A stretch of 7,192 nt of DNA, taken from contig JAKCEJ010000149.1 of the NCBI GenBank assembly GCA_021838065.1, positions 1 to 7,192 on the forward strand, written 5' to 3'. The notes below the pieces were generated by a model. That model saw only the letters and a list, made by a program, of their open reading frames with translations. It did not search any database and was not told where the DNA came from. Every line of letters starts with the position of its first letter. Position 1 is the stretch's first letter. Of the stretch, positions 1-6,106 are shown one piece after another. The position numbers and the translations under genes were made by a program. The DNA is from Pseudomonadota bacterium. Its GTDB lineage: Bacteria; Pseudomonadota; Gammaproteobacteria; Steroidobacterales; Steroidobacteraceae.

Positions 1-581
1 TCGATTTGCTTGAACCAGCGCTTCAGGTGCGGGAAATCATCGAGGCTCTGTCGTTGGCGCTCGTGTGGCACGATCCACGGGTAACTGGCGATATCCGCCA
101 CCGTGTAGCGCTCGCCGGCGAGGTAGGGCCGGTCGGCGAGCCGCCGGTTGAGCACCCCGTACAGCCGGTTGGTTTCCTTGACGTAGCGCTCGATCGCGTA
201 CGGGATCTTCTCCGGCGCGTACTGCGTGAAGTGATGGTTCTGGCCCGCCATCGGGCCGAGCCCGGCGACCTGCCAGAACAGCCACTGCAGAGTCTCGGTC
301 TGTCCGCGCAGATCCGCGGGTATGAGCTTGCCGCTCTTGATGCCGAGATACCACAGGATCGCGCCGGACTCGAACACCGACAGCGGCGCGCCGCCGTCGG
401 CCGGCTCGTGATCGACGATCGCCGGCATGCGGTTGTTCGGCGAGATGGCGAGAAACTCAGGCCGGAACTGCTCACCCGCGCCGATGTTCACCGGCACGAT
501 GCGGTAGGGCAGTCCGGTCTCCTCCAGGAACATCGTGATCTTGTGGCCGTTCGGCGTCGGCCAGTAGTACAGCTCGATCAT
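1..581 (-). CDS. yfcG: Glutathione S-transferase, YfcG-like (partial, 3' end outside window)
   Basis: Cytosolic thioredoxin-fold glutathione transferase of the Nu-class YfcG/YghU type. The E. coli members have glutathione-dependent disulfide-bond reductase activity and use no catalytic cysteine. Reading the minus strand from the ATG at 581 gives 193 codons before the edge; E. coli YfcG is about 215 residues, so about 20 are missing. The N-terminal motif PTPNGHKIT (residues 8-16) carries the family's Thr/Asn/Lys glutathione contacts. NNRMPAIVD (49-57) holds the cis-proline loop and FESGAILWYL (70-79) the Glu-Ser glutathione site. LQWLFWQVAGLGPM (98-111) and GQNHHF (113-118) are strongly YfcG-like, and ADIA near 162 is the C-terminal-domain capping motif. 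No cysteine is present in the visible part, as expected for YfcG. The start is supported by a GGAGG ribosome site (plus-strand CCTCC at 586-590). The gene is transcribed divergently from the phosphatase gene. Family assignment is firm; the physiological substrate is unknown. Confidence 0.95.
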   Translation of the reverse strand, partial: MIELYYWPTPNGHKITMFLEETGLPYRIVPVNIGAGEQFRPEFLAISPNNRMPAIVDHEPADGGAPLSVFESGAILWYLGIKSGKLIPADLRGQTETLQWLFWQVAGLGPMAGQNHHFTQYAPEKIPYAIERYVKETNRLYGVLNRRLADRPYLAGERYTVADIASYPWIVPHERQRQSLDDFPHLKRWFKQI

Positions 582-607
582 GCTACCTCCGTCGATGGAC
601 CGCAGCG

Positions 608-629
608 GCGCGCGAGGCGGCTCGCGCGC
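608..629. repeat. Perfect 9-bp hairpin in the GST leader / divergent intergenic region
   Basis: GCGCGCGAG at 608-616 is the exact reverse complement of CTCGCGCGC at 621-629, separated by a 4-nt loop (617-620). On the minus strand this would form a very stable hairpin about 27-48 nt upstream of the GST start codon. It could be a 5' leader structure or a DNA-level inverted repeat. There is no following U-run, so it does not look like an intrinsic terminator. A weak minus-strand -10-like TAGGGT (632-637 on plus, preceded by TG) lies just upstream, so transcription could start within or next to the hairpin. Confidence 0.5.
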
Positions 630-677
630 TCACCCTAGCACAAAAGCCGCGCGGCCCGGCCGCACCGCGCCGTGCGC

Positions 678-706
678 TTCACTTGCGCGCAATTCCTGCG
701 TACGAT
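678..706 (+). promoter_or_regulatory. Candidate sigma-70 promoter for the histidine phosphatase gene
   Basis: TTCACT (678-683) and TACGAT (701-706) each match 4 of 6 bases of the -35 and -10 consensus and are separated by exactly 17 bp. They lie about 40 bp upstream of the GTG start at 744. A 10-bp palindrome, TTGCGCGCAA (683-692), sits in the spacer and could be a regulator site, but palindromes of this size are common in GC-rich DNA. The call rests on sequence similarity and position only. Confidence 0.35.
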
Positions 707-743
707 CGGTCCGCGGCGCGCCGTCCCTGGAGGAACCAACACC

Positions 744-1340
744 GTGAGCACCGACTTGCCGATCATCTGCCTCGTCCGGCACGGCGAGACTGCCTGGAGT
801 CTCACCGGACGGCACACCGGCCTCAGCGACTTACCGCTCACCGAGCGCGGCGAGCAGGCCGCGCGCGCCCTGGCGCAGCGGCTGGCCGAGCCGGCGTTTT
901 CACTGGTGTTGACGAGCCCCCTGCAGCGCGCCGCGCGCACCTGCGAGCTCGCCGGGTTCTCGGCCGCGGCGCGTGCGGACGCGGATCTGTGCGAGTGGAA
1001 CTACGGAGCCTACGAGGGGCGCCGAACGGCGGAGATCCGCGCCGAGCGGCCGGACTGGGACTTGTTTCGCGACGGCTGTCCGGGCGGGGAGTCGGCCGCC
1101 GAAGTCGGCGCGCGCGCCGACCGTATCATCGCGCGGGCGCGTGCAGCCGGCGGCAACGCGCTGCTGTTCTCGAGCGGGCACCTGCTGCGGGTGTTGAGCG
1201 CGCGCTGGCTGGCTTTGCCGCCCGAGGCGGGCCGGCTGTTGCTGCTCGGTACCTCCAGCGTGAGCGTGCTCGGCTACGAGCACAACGCGGGCGAGCCGGT
1301 CGTGCGGCTCTGGAACGACACGCGCCACTTGAGCACATGA
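744..1340 (+). CDS. Histidine phosphatase family protein (Rv3214/SHB17-like sugar or acid phosphatase)
   Basis: A 198-residue cytosolic phosphatase of the histidine phosphatase (phosphoglycerate mutase) superfamily, which acts through a phospho-histidine intermediate. All core residues are visible: LVRHGET at residues 10-16 with nucleophile His13, Arg62 in TSPLQRA, acid Glu84 in CEWNYGAYEG, and the second His146 in SSGHLLR. TGLSDLPLT (25-33) and WDLFRDGCPGGES (105-117) resemble, from memory, the mycobacterial acid phosphatase Rv3214 and yeast sedoheptulose-1,7-bisphosphatase SHB17 more than glycolytic dPGM, which is longer (about 230-250 residues). The GTG start at 744 is preferred: GGAGGA lies at 729-734 with 9-nt spacing, and the protein then begins five residues before the first beta strand. 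An in-frame ATG at 672 would add 24 poorly conserved residues across the likely promoter. The gene lies 214 nt upstream of tal on the same strand. Substrate is uncertain: acid phosphatase, sugar bisphosphatase, or a cofactor-type phosphatase such as CobC (no cobalamin context seen). Confidence 0.9.
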   Translation: MSTDLPIICLVRHGETAWSLTGRHTGLSDLPLTERGEQAARALAQRLAEPAFSLVLTSPLQRAARTCELAGFSAAARADADLCEWNYGAYEGRRTAEIRAERPDWDLFRDGCPGGESAAEVGARADRIIARARAAGGNALLFSSGHLLRVLSARWLALPPEAGRLLLLGTSSVSVLGYEHNAGEPVVRLWNDTRHLST

Positions 1341-1355
1341 TCTCACCGCCGCGAG

Positions 1356-1385
1356 CTGACGGGCGCGCCCGGGATATGCTAATCT
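1356..1385 (+). promoter_or_regulatory. Candidate promoter of the tal-zwf operon
   Basis: CTGACG (1356-1361; 4 of 6 to TTGACA) and TAATCT (1380-1385) are separated by 18 bp. TAATCT is preceded by TGC, giving an extended -10 (TGnTA). This A/T-rich patch, ending in CTAAAAG, stands out in the GC-rich gap after the phosphatase stop. Transcription would start near 1392 and give a leader of about 160 nt before the tal ATG. The -10 hexamer itself is weak (3 of 6 plus the TG extension), so the call is tentative. Confidence 0.3.
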
Positions 1386-1408
1386 AAAAGCCAACGGAGT
1401 AGCGCCGG

Positions 1409-1558
1409 ATGGCGTCGCGCGACGCCACGACAGCGGCCGGGCGACCCCTGCGCCGTTCCCCGCGGCGATCGTCCCGGTCGTACGAATCGATTCCCTGCGC
1501 CAGTACGCTTCGCCCGCAGCGGCGCTCGATCCGGTTTGCGATGGAGGTTAGATCATGA
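1409..1558 (+). CDS. Possible 49-residue Arg/Ser-rich leader ORF ending on the tal start codon
   Basis: An ATG at 1409 with GGAG at 1396-1399 (9-nt spacing) opens a 49-codon frame whose TGA overlaps the tal ATG as ATGA. Translation of tal could therefore be coupled to it. The predicted peptide is basic, with runs such as PLRRSPRRSSRS at residues 13-24, and has no recognisable domain or membrane segment. Against it, tal has its own good GGAGG site, and Arg/Ser-rich spurious frames are frequent in GC-rich DNA. It is listed because of the exact overlap and the ribosome site. It is more likely non-coding leader than a conserved gene. Confidence 0.2.
   Translation: MASRDATTAAGRPLRRSPRRSSRSYESIPCASTLRPQRRSIRFAMEVRS
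1410..1427. repeat. Perfect 18-bp palindrome in the tal leader
   Basis: TGGCGTCGCGCGACGCCA is its own reverse complement over all 18 positions (9-bp half-sites TGGCGTCGC and GCGACGCCA, no spacer). It begins about 25 bp downstream of the candidate -10 and overlaps the second base of the leader-ORF ATG. It could be a dimeric regulator's operator or, in RNA, a hairpin with a tight CGCG loop. It does not resemble the A/T-rich HexR operator known from other pentose-phosphate genes. No second copy was noticed in the window. Confidence 0.5.
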
Positions 1559-2640
1559 AAGCGACCCAGCTCCTGCACGAGTTCGGACAGAGCATCTGGC
1601 TCGACAACATCACCCGTGACCTGCTCGACAGCGGAACGCTGCGGCAATACATCGCCGAGCTCGCGGTCACCGGCCTGACCTCGAATCCCACGATCTTCGA
1701 TCAGGCGCTGAAGAAGAGCGCCGCCTACGATGCCGCCCTGCGCGCGCGCCTCAAGCAGGGCCGCACCGGCGAGACGCTGTTCTTCGACCTGGCGCTCGAG
1801 GACATCACGCGCGCAGCGGATGAGTTCCGCGCCACGTTCGAGCGTACCAACGGCGTCGACGGCTGGGTCTCGCTCGAGGTCTCGCCGCAGCTCGCCTACG
1901 ACGCCGCCAGCACCATCGCGGCGGCGAAGGATCTGCACGCCCGGGCGGACCGGCCGAACCTGTTCATCAAGATCCCCGGTACGAGGGAAGGGCTGCCGGC
2001 GATCGAGGAGGCGATCTTCGCCGGCATTCCGGTGAACGTGACCCTGCTGTTCTCGCGCGAGCAGTACCTCGCGGCGGCCGAGGCGTATCTGCGCGGCATC
2101 GAGCGGCGTATCGCCGCCGGACTCAATCCCGAGGTCGGATCGGTGGCCTCGGTGTTCATCAGCCGCTGGGACGTGGCCGTCACGGGCAAAGTGCCCGCTG
2201 AGCTCACCAACCGTCTCGGCATCGCTATCGCCGAACGCACCTACCGCGCCTCGCAGCAGCTGTTCCTCGCGCCGCGCTGGCAGCGCATCTACAACGCGGG
2301 CGCACGGCCGCAGCGGCTGCTGTGGGCCAGCACCGGGACGAAGGATCCGAAAGCCGACGAGCTGTTGTACGTCAAGGCACTGGCCGCGCCGTTCACCGTC
2401 AACACCATGCCCGAAGCGACGCTGAAGGCTCTGGCCGGGCGTACCGAGATCGGCTCGGGAATACCAGCCAACGGCGGTGAGTGCGAGGCGCTGCTCGCGC
2501 GCTTCGCCAAGGCAGGGGTCGATGTCGCGGCGCTCGCCGAGCAGCTGCAGGACGAGGGCGCCAAGGCGTTCGTCAAGTCCTGGCAGGAGCTGCTCGGGGT
2601 GATCGCCACGAAGAGCTCGGCGCTCGGCGCGGCGGCCTGA
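1555..2640 (+). CDS. tal: Transaldolase
   Basis: Cytosolic transaldolase, which exchanges the dihydroxyacetone unit between sedoheptulose-7-phosphate and glyceraldehyde-3-phosphate to give erythrose-4-phosphate and fructose-6-phosphate. The 361-residue length fits the longer class typified by mycobacterial Tal (about 370), rather than the short FSA/TalC class. WLDNITRDLL (15-24) carries the strand-1 Asp. GLTSNPTIF (40-48) is the transaldolase signature 1. LFIKIPGT (136-143) contains the Schiff-base Lys139. GIPVNVTLLFS (157-167) and VASVFISRWD (197-206) are further barrel-strand motifs. A GGAGG site (1543-1547) lies 7 nt before the ATG. It is the first gene of the operon; the kinase gene follows after one codon-length gap (TGA CAC ATG) in the same frame. 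In several other bacteria this Tal type is fused to Pgi; here the two are separate with the kinase between them. Very secure by motifs and context. Confidence 0.97.
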   Translation: MKATQLLHEFGQSIWLDNITRDLLDSGTLRQYIAELAVTGLTSNPTIFDQALKKSAAYDAALRARLKQGRTGETLFFDLALEDITRAADEFRATFERTNGVDGWVSLEVSPQLAYDAASTIAAAKDLHARADRPNLFIKIPGTREGLPAIEEAIFAGIPVNVTLLFSREQYLAAAEAYLRGIERRIAAGLNPEVGSVASVFISRWDVAVTGKVPAELTNRLGIAIAERTYRASQQLFLAPRWQRIYNAGARPQRLLWASTGTKDPKADELLYVKALAAPFTVNTMPEATLKALAGRTEIGSGIPANGGECEALLARFAKAGVDVAALAEQLQDEGAKAFVKSWQELLGVIATKSSALGAAA

Positions 2641-2643
2641 CAC

Positions 2644-3354
2644 ATGGACGTACTCGTCCTCGATGTCGGCGGGACCCACGTGAAGATTCTCGCCACGGGC
2701 CAGACGGACAAGCGCGAGTTCGCCTCCGGACCGAAGATGACCGCGCGCCAGATGGTCACGCAGGTCAAGCGTCTCGCGCGCGGCTGGCGCTACGATGCCG
2801 TGTCGATCGGCTACCCGGGGCCCGTGCTGCACGATCGGGTGCTCGCCGAGCCGCACAATCTCGGTCCGGGCTGGGTCGGATTCGACTTCAAGCACGCCTT
2901 CGGCCGTCCGGTGCGCGTCATCAATGATGCGGCCATGCAGGCGCTCGGCAGCTACACGGGCGGCAGGATGCTCTTCCTCGGGCTCGGCACGGGGCTCGGG
3001 ACTGCGCTCATCGCGGACGGCATCGTCGAGCCGATGGAAATCGGTCATCTGCCGTACCTGAAGCATACGTATGAGGATTACGTCAGCGAGCAGGCCCTCG
3101 AGCGCATGGGCAAGAAGAAGTGGCGCAAGCACGTCGCGGATGTCATCGAGCGCCTGACCGCCGCGCTCGAACCGGACGAGGTCGTCATCGGCGGCGGCAA
3201 CGTCAGGCATCTGAAGGAGCTGCCGCCGCACTGCCGCGCCGGCGACAATGCCAACGCCTTCGCGGGCGGCTTCAGGCTCTGGGAGAAGGCGAGCGGCGGC
3301 AGCCGCGGCGCGCCCCGGGCGCACGCGCGCAAGGGCAAAGGAAGCCGCGCATGA
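2644..3354 (+). CDS. ROK-family sugar kinase, polyphosphate-glucokinase-like
   Basis: A 236-residue cytosolic kinase of the ROK/ASKHA fold, likely phosphorylating glucose to glucose-6-phosphate. LDVGGTHVK (6-14) is phosphate loop 1 and IGYPGP (55-60) follows. IND (93-95) supplies the catalytic base Asp95. GLGTGLGTAL (113-122) is phosphate loop 2, EIGH (132-135) the ROK sugar-contact motif and VVIGGGN (180-186) the adenosine region. The CxCGxxGCxE zinc motif of canonical ROK kinases and repressors is absent, and there is no N-terminal DNA-binding domain. Both points match polyphosphate glucokinases (PpgK, about 250-265 residues). Whether the phosphate donor is ATP or polyphosphate cannot be read from the sequence. 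The last 20 residues are low-complexity and basic. No strong ribosome site precedes the ATG, which lies 3 nt after the tal stop, so coupled translation is likely. Its end overlaps the pgi start (ATGA). Its place among tal, pgi, gnd and zwf supports a glucokinase role. Confidence 0.85.
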   Translation: MDVLVLDVGGTHVKILATGQTDKREFASGPKMTARQMVTQVKRLARGWRYDAVSIGYPGPVLHDRVLAEPHNLGPGWVGFDFKHAFGRPVRVINDAAMQALGSYTGGRMLFLGLGTGLGTALIADGIVEPMEIGHLPYLKHTYEDYVSEQALERMGKKKWRKHVADVIERLTAALEPDEVVIGGGNVRHLKELPPHCRAGDNANAFAGGFRLWEKASGGSRGAPRAHARKGKGSRA

Positions 3355-4994
3355 GCGCCTCGAGCCCGTTGCTGACCGAACGGCCCGCGTGGCGGGCGCT
3401 TGGCGCTCATCACCGCGAGCTCGCCAAGACGCATCTGCGCCAGCTGTTCGCCGATGACGCCGGGCGCGGCGAGCGGCTCACCGCAGAGGGAGCGGGTATC
3501 TTTCTCGATTACTCCAAGAACCGGGCGACCGACCAGACCCTGAGTCTGCTGGTGCGGCTCGCCGAGGAGTGCGGCCTGCGCGAGCGCATCGAGGCGATGT
3601 TCAGCGGGCGCAAGATCAACGTGACGGAAGACCGGGCCGTGCTGCACGTGGCGCTGCGCGCGCCGCGCGCTGCGAGCATCCTCGTCGACGGCACGAACGT
3701 CGTTCCGGAAGTGCATGCGGTGCTCGAGAAGATGGCCGCATTCACCGACCGTGTACGCAGCGGCGAGTGGCGCGGCCACAGCGGCAAGCGCATCAAGAAC
3801 GTGATCAACATCGGCATCGGCGGCTCGGACCTGGGGCCGGTGATGGCGTACGAGGCGCTGCGCCACTACAGCGAGCGCTCGATGTGCTTCCGGTTCGTCT
3901 CCAACATCGACGGCGCGGACTTCCTCGAGGCGACGCGCGATCTCGACCCGAGTGAGACGCTGTTCATCGTCTCCTCGAAGACCTTCACGACGCTCGAGAC
4001 CATGACCAATGCGCACACGGCGCGCGATTGGCTGATGCAGGGCCTCGGCGGCGATGCGAGGGCGGTGGCGAGACATTTCGTCGCGGTGTCGACCAACGCG
4101 GAAAAGGTCGCGGCGTTCGGTATCGATACGGCCAACATGTTCGGCTTCTGGGACTGGGTCGGCGGACGCTACTCGATGGACTCGGCAATCGGGCTGTCGA
4201 CCATGCTCGCCGTCGGCGCGGAGAACTTTCGCGCCATGCTGGCGGGCTTTCATCAGATGGACGAGCACTTCCGCACGGCGCCCTTCGAGCGCAACCTTCC
4301 GGCGCTGCTCGGGCTGCTCGGGGTCTGGTACGCGGATTTCTTCGGCGCACAGACCATCGCCGTGCTGCCGTACGAGCAGTATCTGAAGCGCTTTCCGGCC
4401 TATCTGCAGCAGCTGACGATGGAGAGCAACGGCAAGCACGTCACGCTCGAGGGCGCCCCGGTCGGCATCGACACCGGGCCGATCTACTGGGGCGAGCCGG
4501 GAACCAACGGGCAGCACTCCTTCTATCAGCTGATCCATCAGGGCACGCGGCTCATCCCCTGTGATTTCATCGCCTTCGCGCATGCGCTGAGTCCGCTCGG
4601 GCACCATCACGACATGCTGCTCGCGAACGTGTTCGCCCAGGGCGAGGCGCTCGCATTCGGCAAGACCCCCGAACAGGTGCGCGCCGCGGGCATACCCGAG
4701 TGGCTGGTGCCGCACCGGGTATTCGAGGGCAACCGCCCATCGAACACCATTCTCGCCGAGCGCCTCACCCCCGAGACGCTCGGCAGACTGGTCGCCCTGT
4801 ACGAGCACGCCGTGTTCACGCAGGGGGTCATCTGGAACATCAATTCGTTCGACCAGTGGGGCGTCGAGCTCGGCAAAGCCCTGGCGCAAGCGATCATTCC
4901 GGAGCTGCAAGCCCAGGGCACCCCGGCTCTGCGGCACGACAGCTCGACGAACGGCCTGATTCGCCGCTACCGCAAGATGAAAGGCGCGCCGTGA
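3351..4994 (+). CDS. pgi: Glucose-6-phosphate isomerase
   Basis: Cytosolic phosphoglucose isomerase interconverting glucose-6-phosphate and fructose-6-phosphate. The 547 residues match the E. coli enzyme (549). IGIGGSDLGP (154-163) begins the phosphate-binding core and SSKTFTT (208-214) binds the sugar phosphate. QQLTMESNGK (353-362) carries catalytic Glu358, GTNGQHSF (384-391) the ring-opening His389, and WNINSFDQWGVELGK (495-509) is the family signature with catalytic Lys509. The ATG at 3351 overlaps the kinase stop and has AAAGGAAG at 3337-3344. The same frame stays open upstream to 3120, but that stretch lies inside the kinase gene, lacks Pgi similarity and would overshoot the family length. 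In the operon Pgi would return fructose-6-phosphate from transaldolase to glucose-6-phosphate for re-oxidation by Zwf and Gnd, and would link to glycolysis. Confidence 0.98.
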   Translation: MSASSPLLTERPAWRALGAHHRELAKTHLRQLFADDAGRGERLTAEGAGIFLDYSKNRATDQTLSLLVRLAEECGLRERIEAMFSGRKINVTEDRAVLHVALRAPRAASILVDGTNVVPEVHAVLEKMAAFTDRVRSGEWRGHSGKRIKNVINIGIGGSDLGPVMAYEALRHYSERSMCFRFVSNIDGADFLEATRDLDPSETLFIVSSKTFTTLETMTNAHTARDWLMQGLGGDARAVARHFVAVSTNAEKVAAFGIDTANMFGFWDWVGGRYSMDSAIGLSTMLAVGAENFRAMLAGFHQMDEHFRTAPFERNLPALLGLLGVWYADFFGAQTIAVLPYEQYLKRFPAYLQQLTMESNGKHVTLEGAPVGIDTGPIYWGEPGTNGQHSFYQLIHQGTRLIPCDFIAFAHALSPLGHHHDMLLANVFAQGEALAFGKTPEQVRAAGIPEWLVPHRVFEGNRPSNTILAERLTPETLGRLVALYEHAVFTQGVIWNINSFDQWGVELGKALAQAIIPELQAQGTPALRHDSSTNGLIRRYRKMKGAP

Positions 4995-5003
4995 GCGTGC
5001 CCG

Positions 5004-5035
5004 CCGGCGTACCGCTGCGCAGGCGGCGACGCCGG
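5004..5035 (+). repeat. Imperfect hairpin in the pgi-gnd gap
   Basis: CCGGCGT (5004-5010) pairs exactly with ACGCCGG (5029-5035), and an inner CCGC (5012-5015) pairs with GCGG (5023-5026), leaving small bulges and a 7-nt loop. This fills most of the 73-nt gap, the widest junction within the five-gene cluster. There is no U-run after it and gnd follows immediately with a good ribosome site, so it is not a convincing terminator. It could instead be an mRNA-stabilising or processing structure that sets the pgi/gnd ratio. Confidence 0.4.
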
Positions 5036-5067
5036 TAATCCGTCGTCAACAGACAAAGGAGCGATTC

Positions 5068-6084
5068 ATGCAACTTGGAATGATCGGCCTCGGACGCATG
5101 GGCGCAAACATGGTGCGGCGGCTGCTGCAGGGCGGCCACGACTGCGTTGTGTTCGATCGGTCGGCGGCGGCCGTCGCCGAGCTCGCGAAGGAGAAGGCCA
5201 CGGGCGCCGCATCGCTCGCCGAGTTCGTGAAGAAGCTCCAGACCCCGCGCGCTGTGTGGCTGATGGTGCCGGCCGCGGCGGTCGATGACACGCTCGCGGA
5301 TCTGGTGCCGCTGCTCGGCAAGGGCGATATCGTCATCGACGGCGGCAATTCTTACTATGTTGACGACATTCGCCGGGCGCAGACGCTTTCCGGCAAAGGC
5401 ATCCACTACGTCGATGTCGGCACCAGCGGCGGGGTATGGGGCCTCGAGCGGGGCTACTGCATGATGATCGGCGGCGACAGCGCGGCGGTGGAGCGCCTCG
5501 ACCCGATCTTCGCGCGCCTCGCGCCCGGCATCGGCTCCATCCCGCGCACACCCGGGCGCAGGGACCTGCCCGGCACCGCCGAGCAGGGCTATCTGCACTG
5601 CGGACCGAACGGTGCCGGTCACTTCGTCAAGATGGTCCACAATGGCATCGAGTACGGCATGATGGCCGCCTATGCCGAGGGACTCGGCATCCTGCGCGCT
5701 GCCAACGTCGGCAAGGGCGCCAAGGAGGTCGACGCCGAGACGACGCCGCTGCGCGATCCGCAGAACTATCAGTACGATCTGAACCTGCCGGACGTCGCCG
5801 AGGTGTGGCGGCGCGGCAGCGTGATCGCCTCCTGGCTGCTCGACCTGACGGCGGCGGCGCTTTGCGCTGACCCCGGGCTCACGAAATTCGCCGGCCACGT
5901 GTCGGACTCGGGCGAGGGCCGCTGGACGATCAAGGCCGCGATCGACGAGGGACAGCCGGCCCCGGTGCTCACCACTGCGCTCTACGAGCGCTTCAGCTCG
6001 CGCGGCGAGGCCGATTTTCAGGCGAAGATCCTCTCGGCGATGCGCTACGGATTCGGCGGCCACCTCGAGAAGCCGGAAAAATGA
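5068..6084 (+). CDS. gnd: 6-phosphogluconate dehydrogenase, decarboxylating (short YqeC/GntZ-type form)
   Basis: Cytosolic enzyme converting 6-phosphogluconate to ribulose-5-phosphate and CO2 with reduction of NAD(P)+. At 338 residues it is the short form (about 300-340), not the 470-residue E. coli Gnd. GMIGLGRMGANM (4-15) is the Rossmann dinucleotide loop. DGGNSYY (91-97) and GTSGGVWGLERGY (118-130) bind substrate. GHFVKMVHNGIEYGMM (184-199) holds catalytic Lys188, Asn192 and Glu195. Strand 2 ends VVFDRS (27-32): an acidic residue at Asp30 generally favours NAD+, which fits known NAD-preferring short forms, but preference is inferred, not shown. Residues 160-180 (RTPGRRDLP onward) look like a loop extension between the dinucleotide domain and the helical domain. 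AAAGGAG at 5055-5061 sits 6 nt before the ATG. zwf follows after 22 nt. Confidence 0.96.
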   Translation: MQLGMIGLGRMGANMVRRLLQGGHDCVVFDRSAAAVAELAKEKATGAASLAEFVKKLQTPRAVWLMVPAAAVDDTLADLVPLLGKGDIVIDGGNSYYVDDIRRAQTLSGKGIHYVDVGTSGGVWGLERGYCMMIGGDSAAVERLDPIFARLAPGIGSIPRTPGRRDLPGTAEQGYLHCGPNGAGHFVKMVHNGIEYGMMAAYAEGLGILRAANVGKGAKEVDAETTPLRDPQNYQYDLNLPDVAEVWRRGSVIASWLLDLTAAALCADPGLTKFAGHVSDSGEGRWTIKAAIDEGQPAPVLTTALYERFSSRGEADFQAKILSAMRYGFGGHLEKPEK

Positions 6085-6106
6085 ATCGAGACCCGATGAG
6101 GTTCAC

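Noticed and set aside
6..638. A 210-codon plus-strand frame over the left edge.
   Set aside because: It is antisense to the clearly identified YfcG-like GST and shows no family features.
642..663. GC-rich inverted repeats followed by TTTT on the minus strand, resembling an intrinsic terminator.
   Set aside because: The U-run is only four bases, the inverted repeat has almost no loop, and no minus-strand gene lies upstream to be terminated.
672..743. Upstream ATG start for the histidine phosphatase, adding 24 residues.
   Set aside because: There is a good GGAGGA site for the GTG at 744, none for 672, and the added segment covers the likely promoter and lacks family similarity.
744..1340. Assignment as glycolytic phosphoglycerate mutase (gpmA).
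   Set aside because: The protein is too short, lacks the dPGM-specific insertions, and its blocks resemble the Rv3214/SHB17 phosphatases.
3120..3350. N-terminal extension of Pgi by 77 residues in the same open frame.
   Set aside because: It lies inside the kinase gene, is low-complexity, and the 3351 start gives the expected family length plus a ribosome site and an ATGA overlap.
5004..5040. Intrinsic terminator splitting the operon between pgi and gnd.
   Set aside because: No U-run follows the hairpin, and gnd begins about 30 nt later with a strong ribosome site and no obvious promoter.
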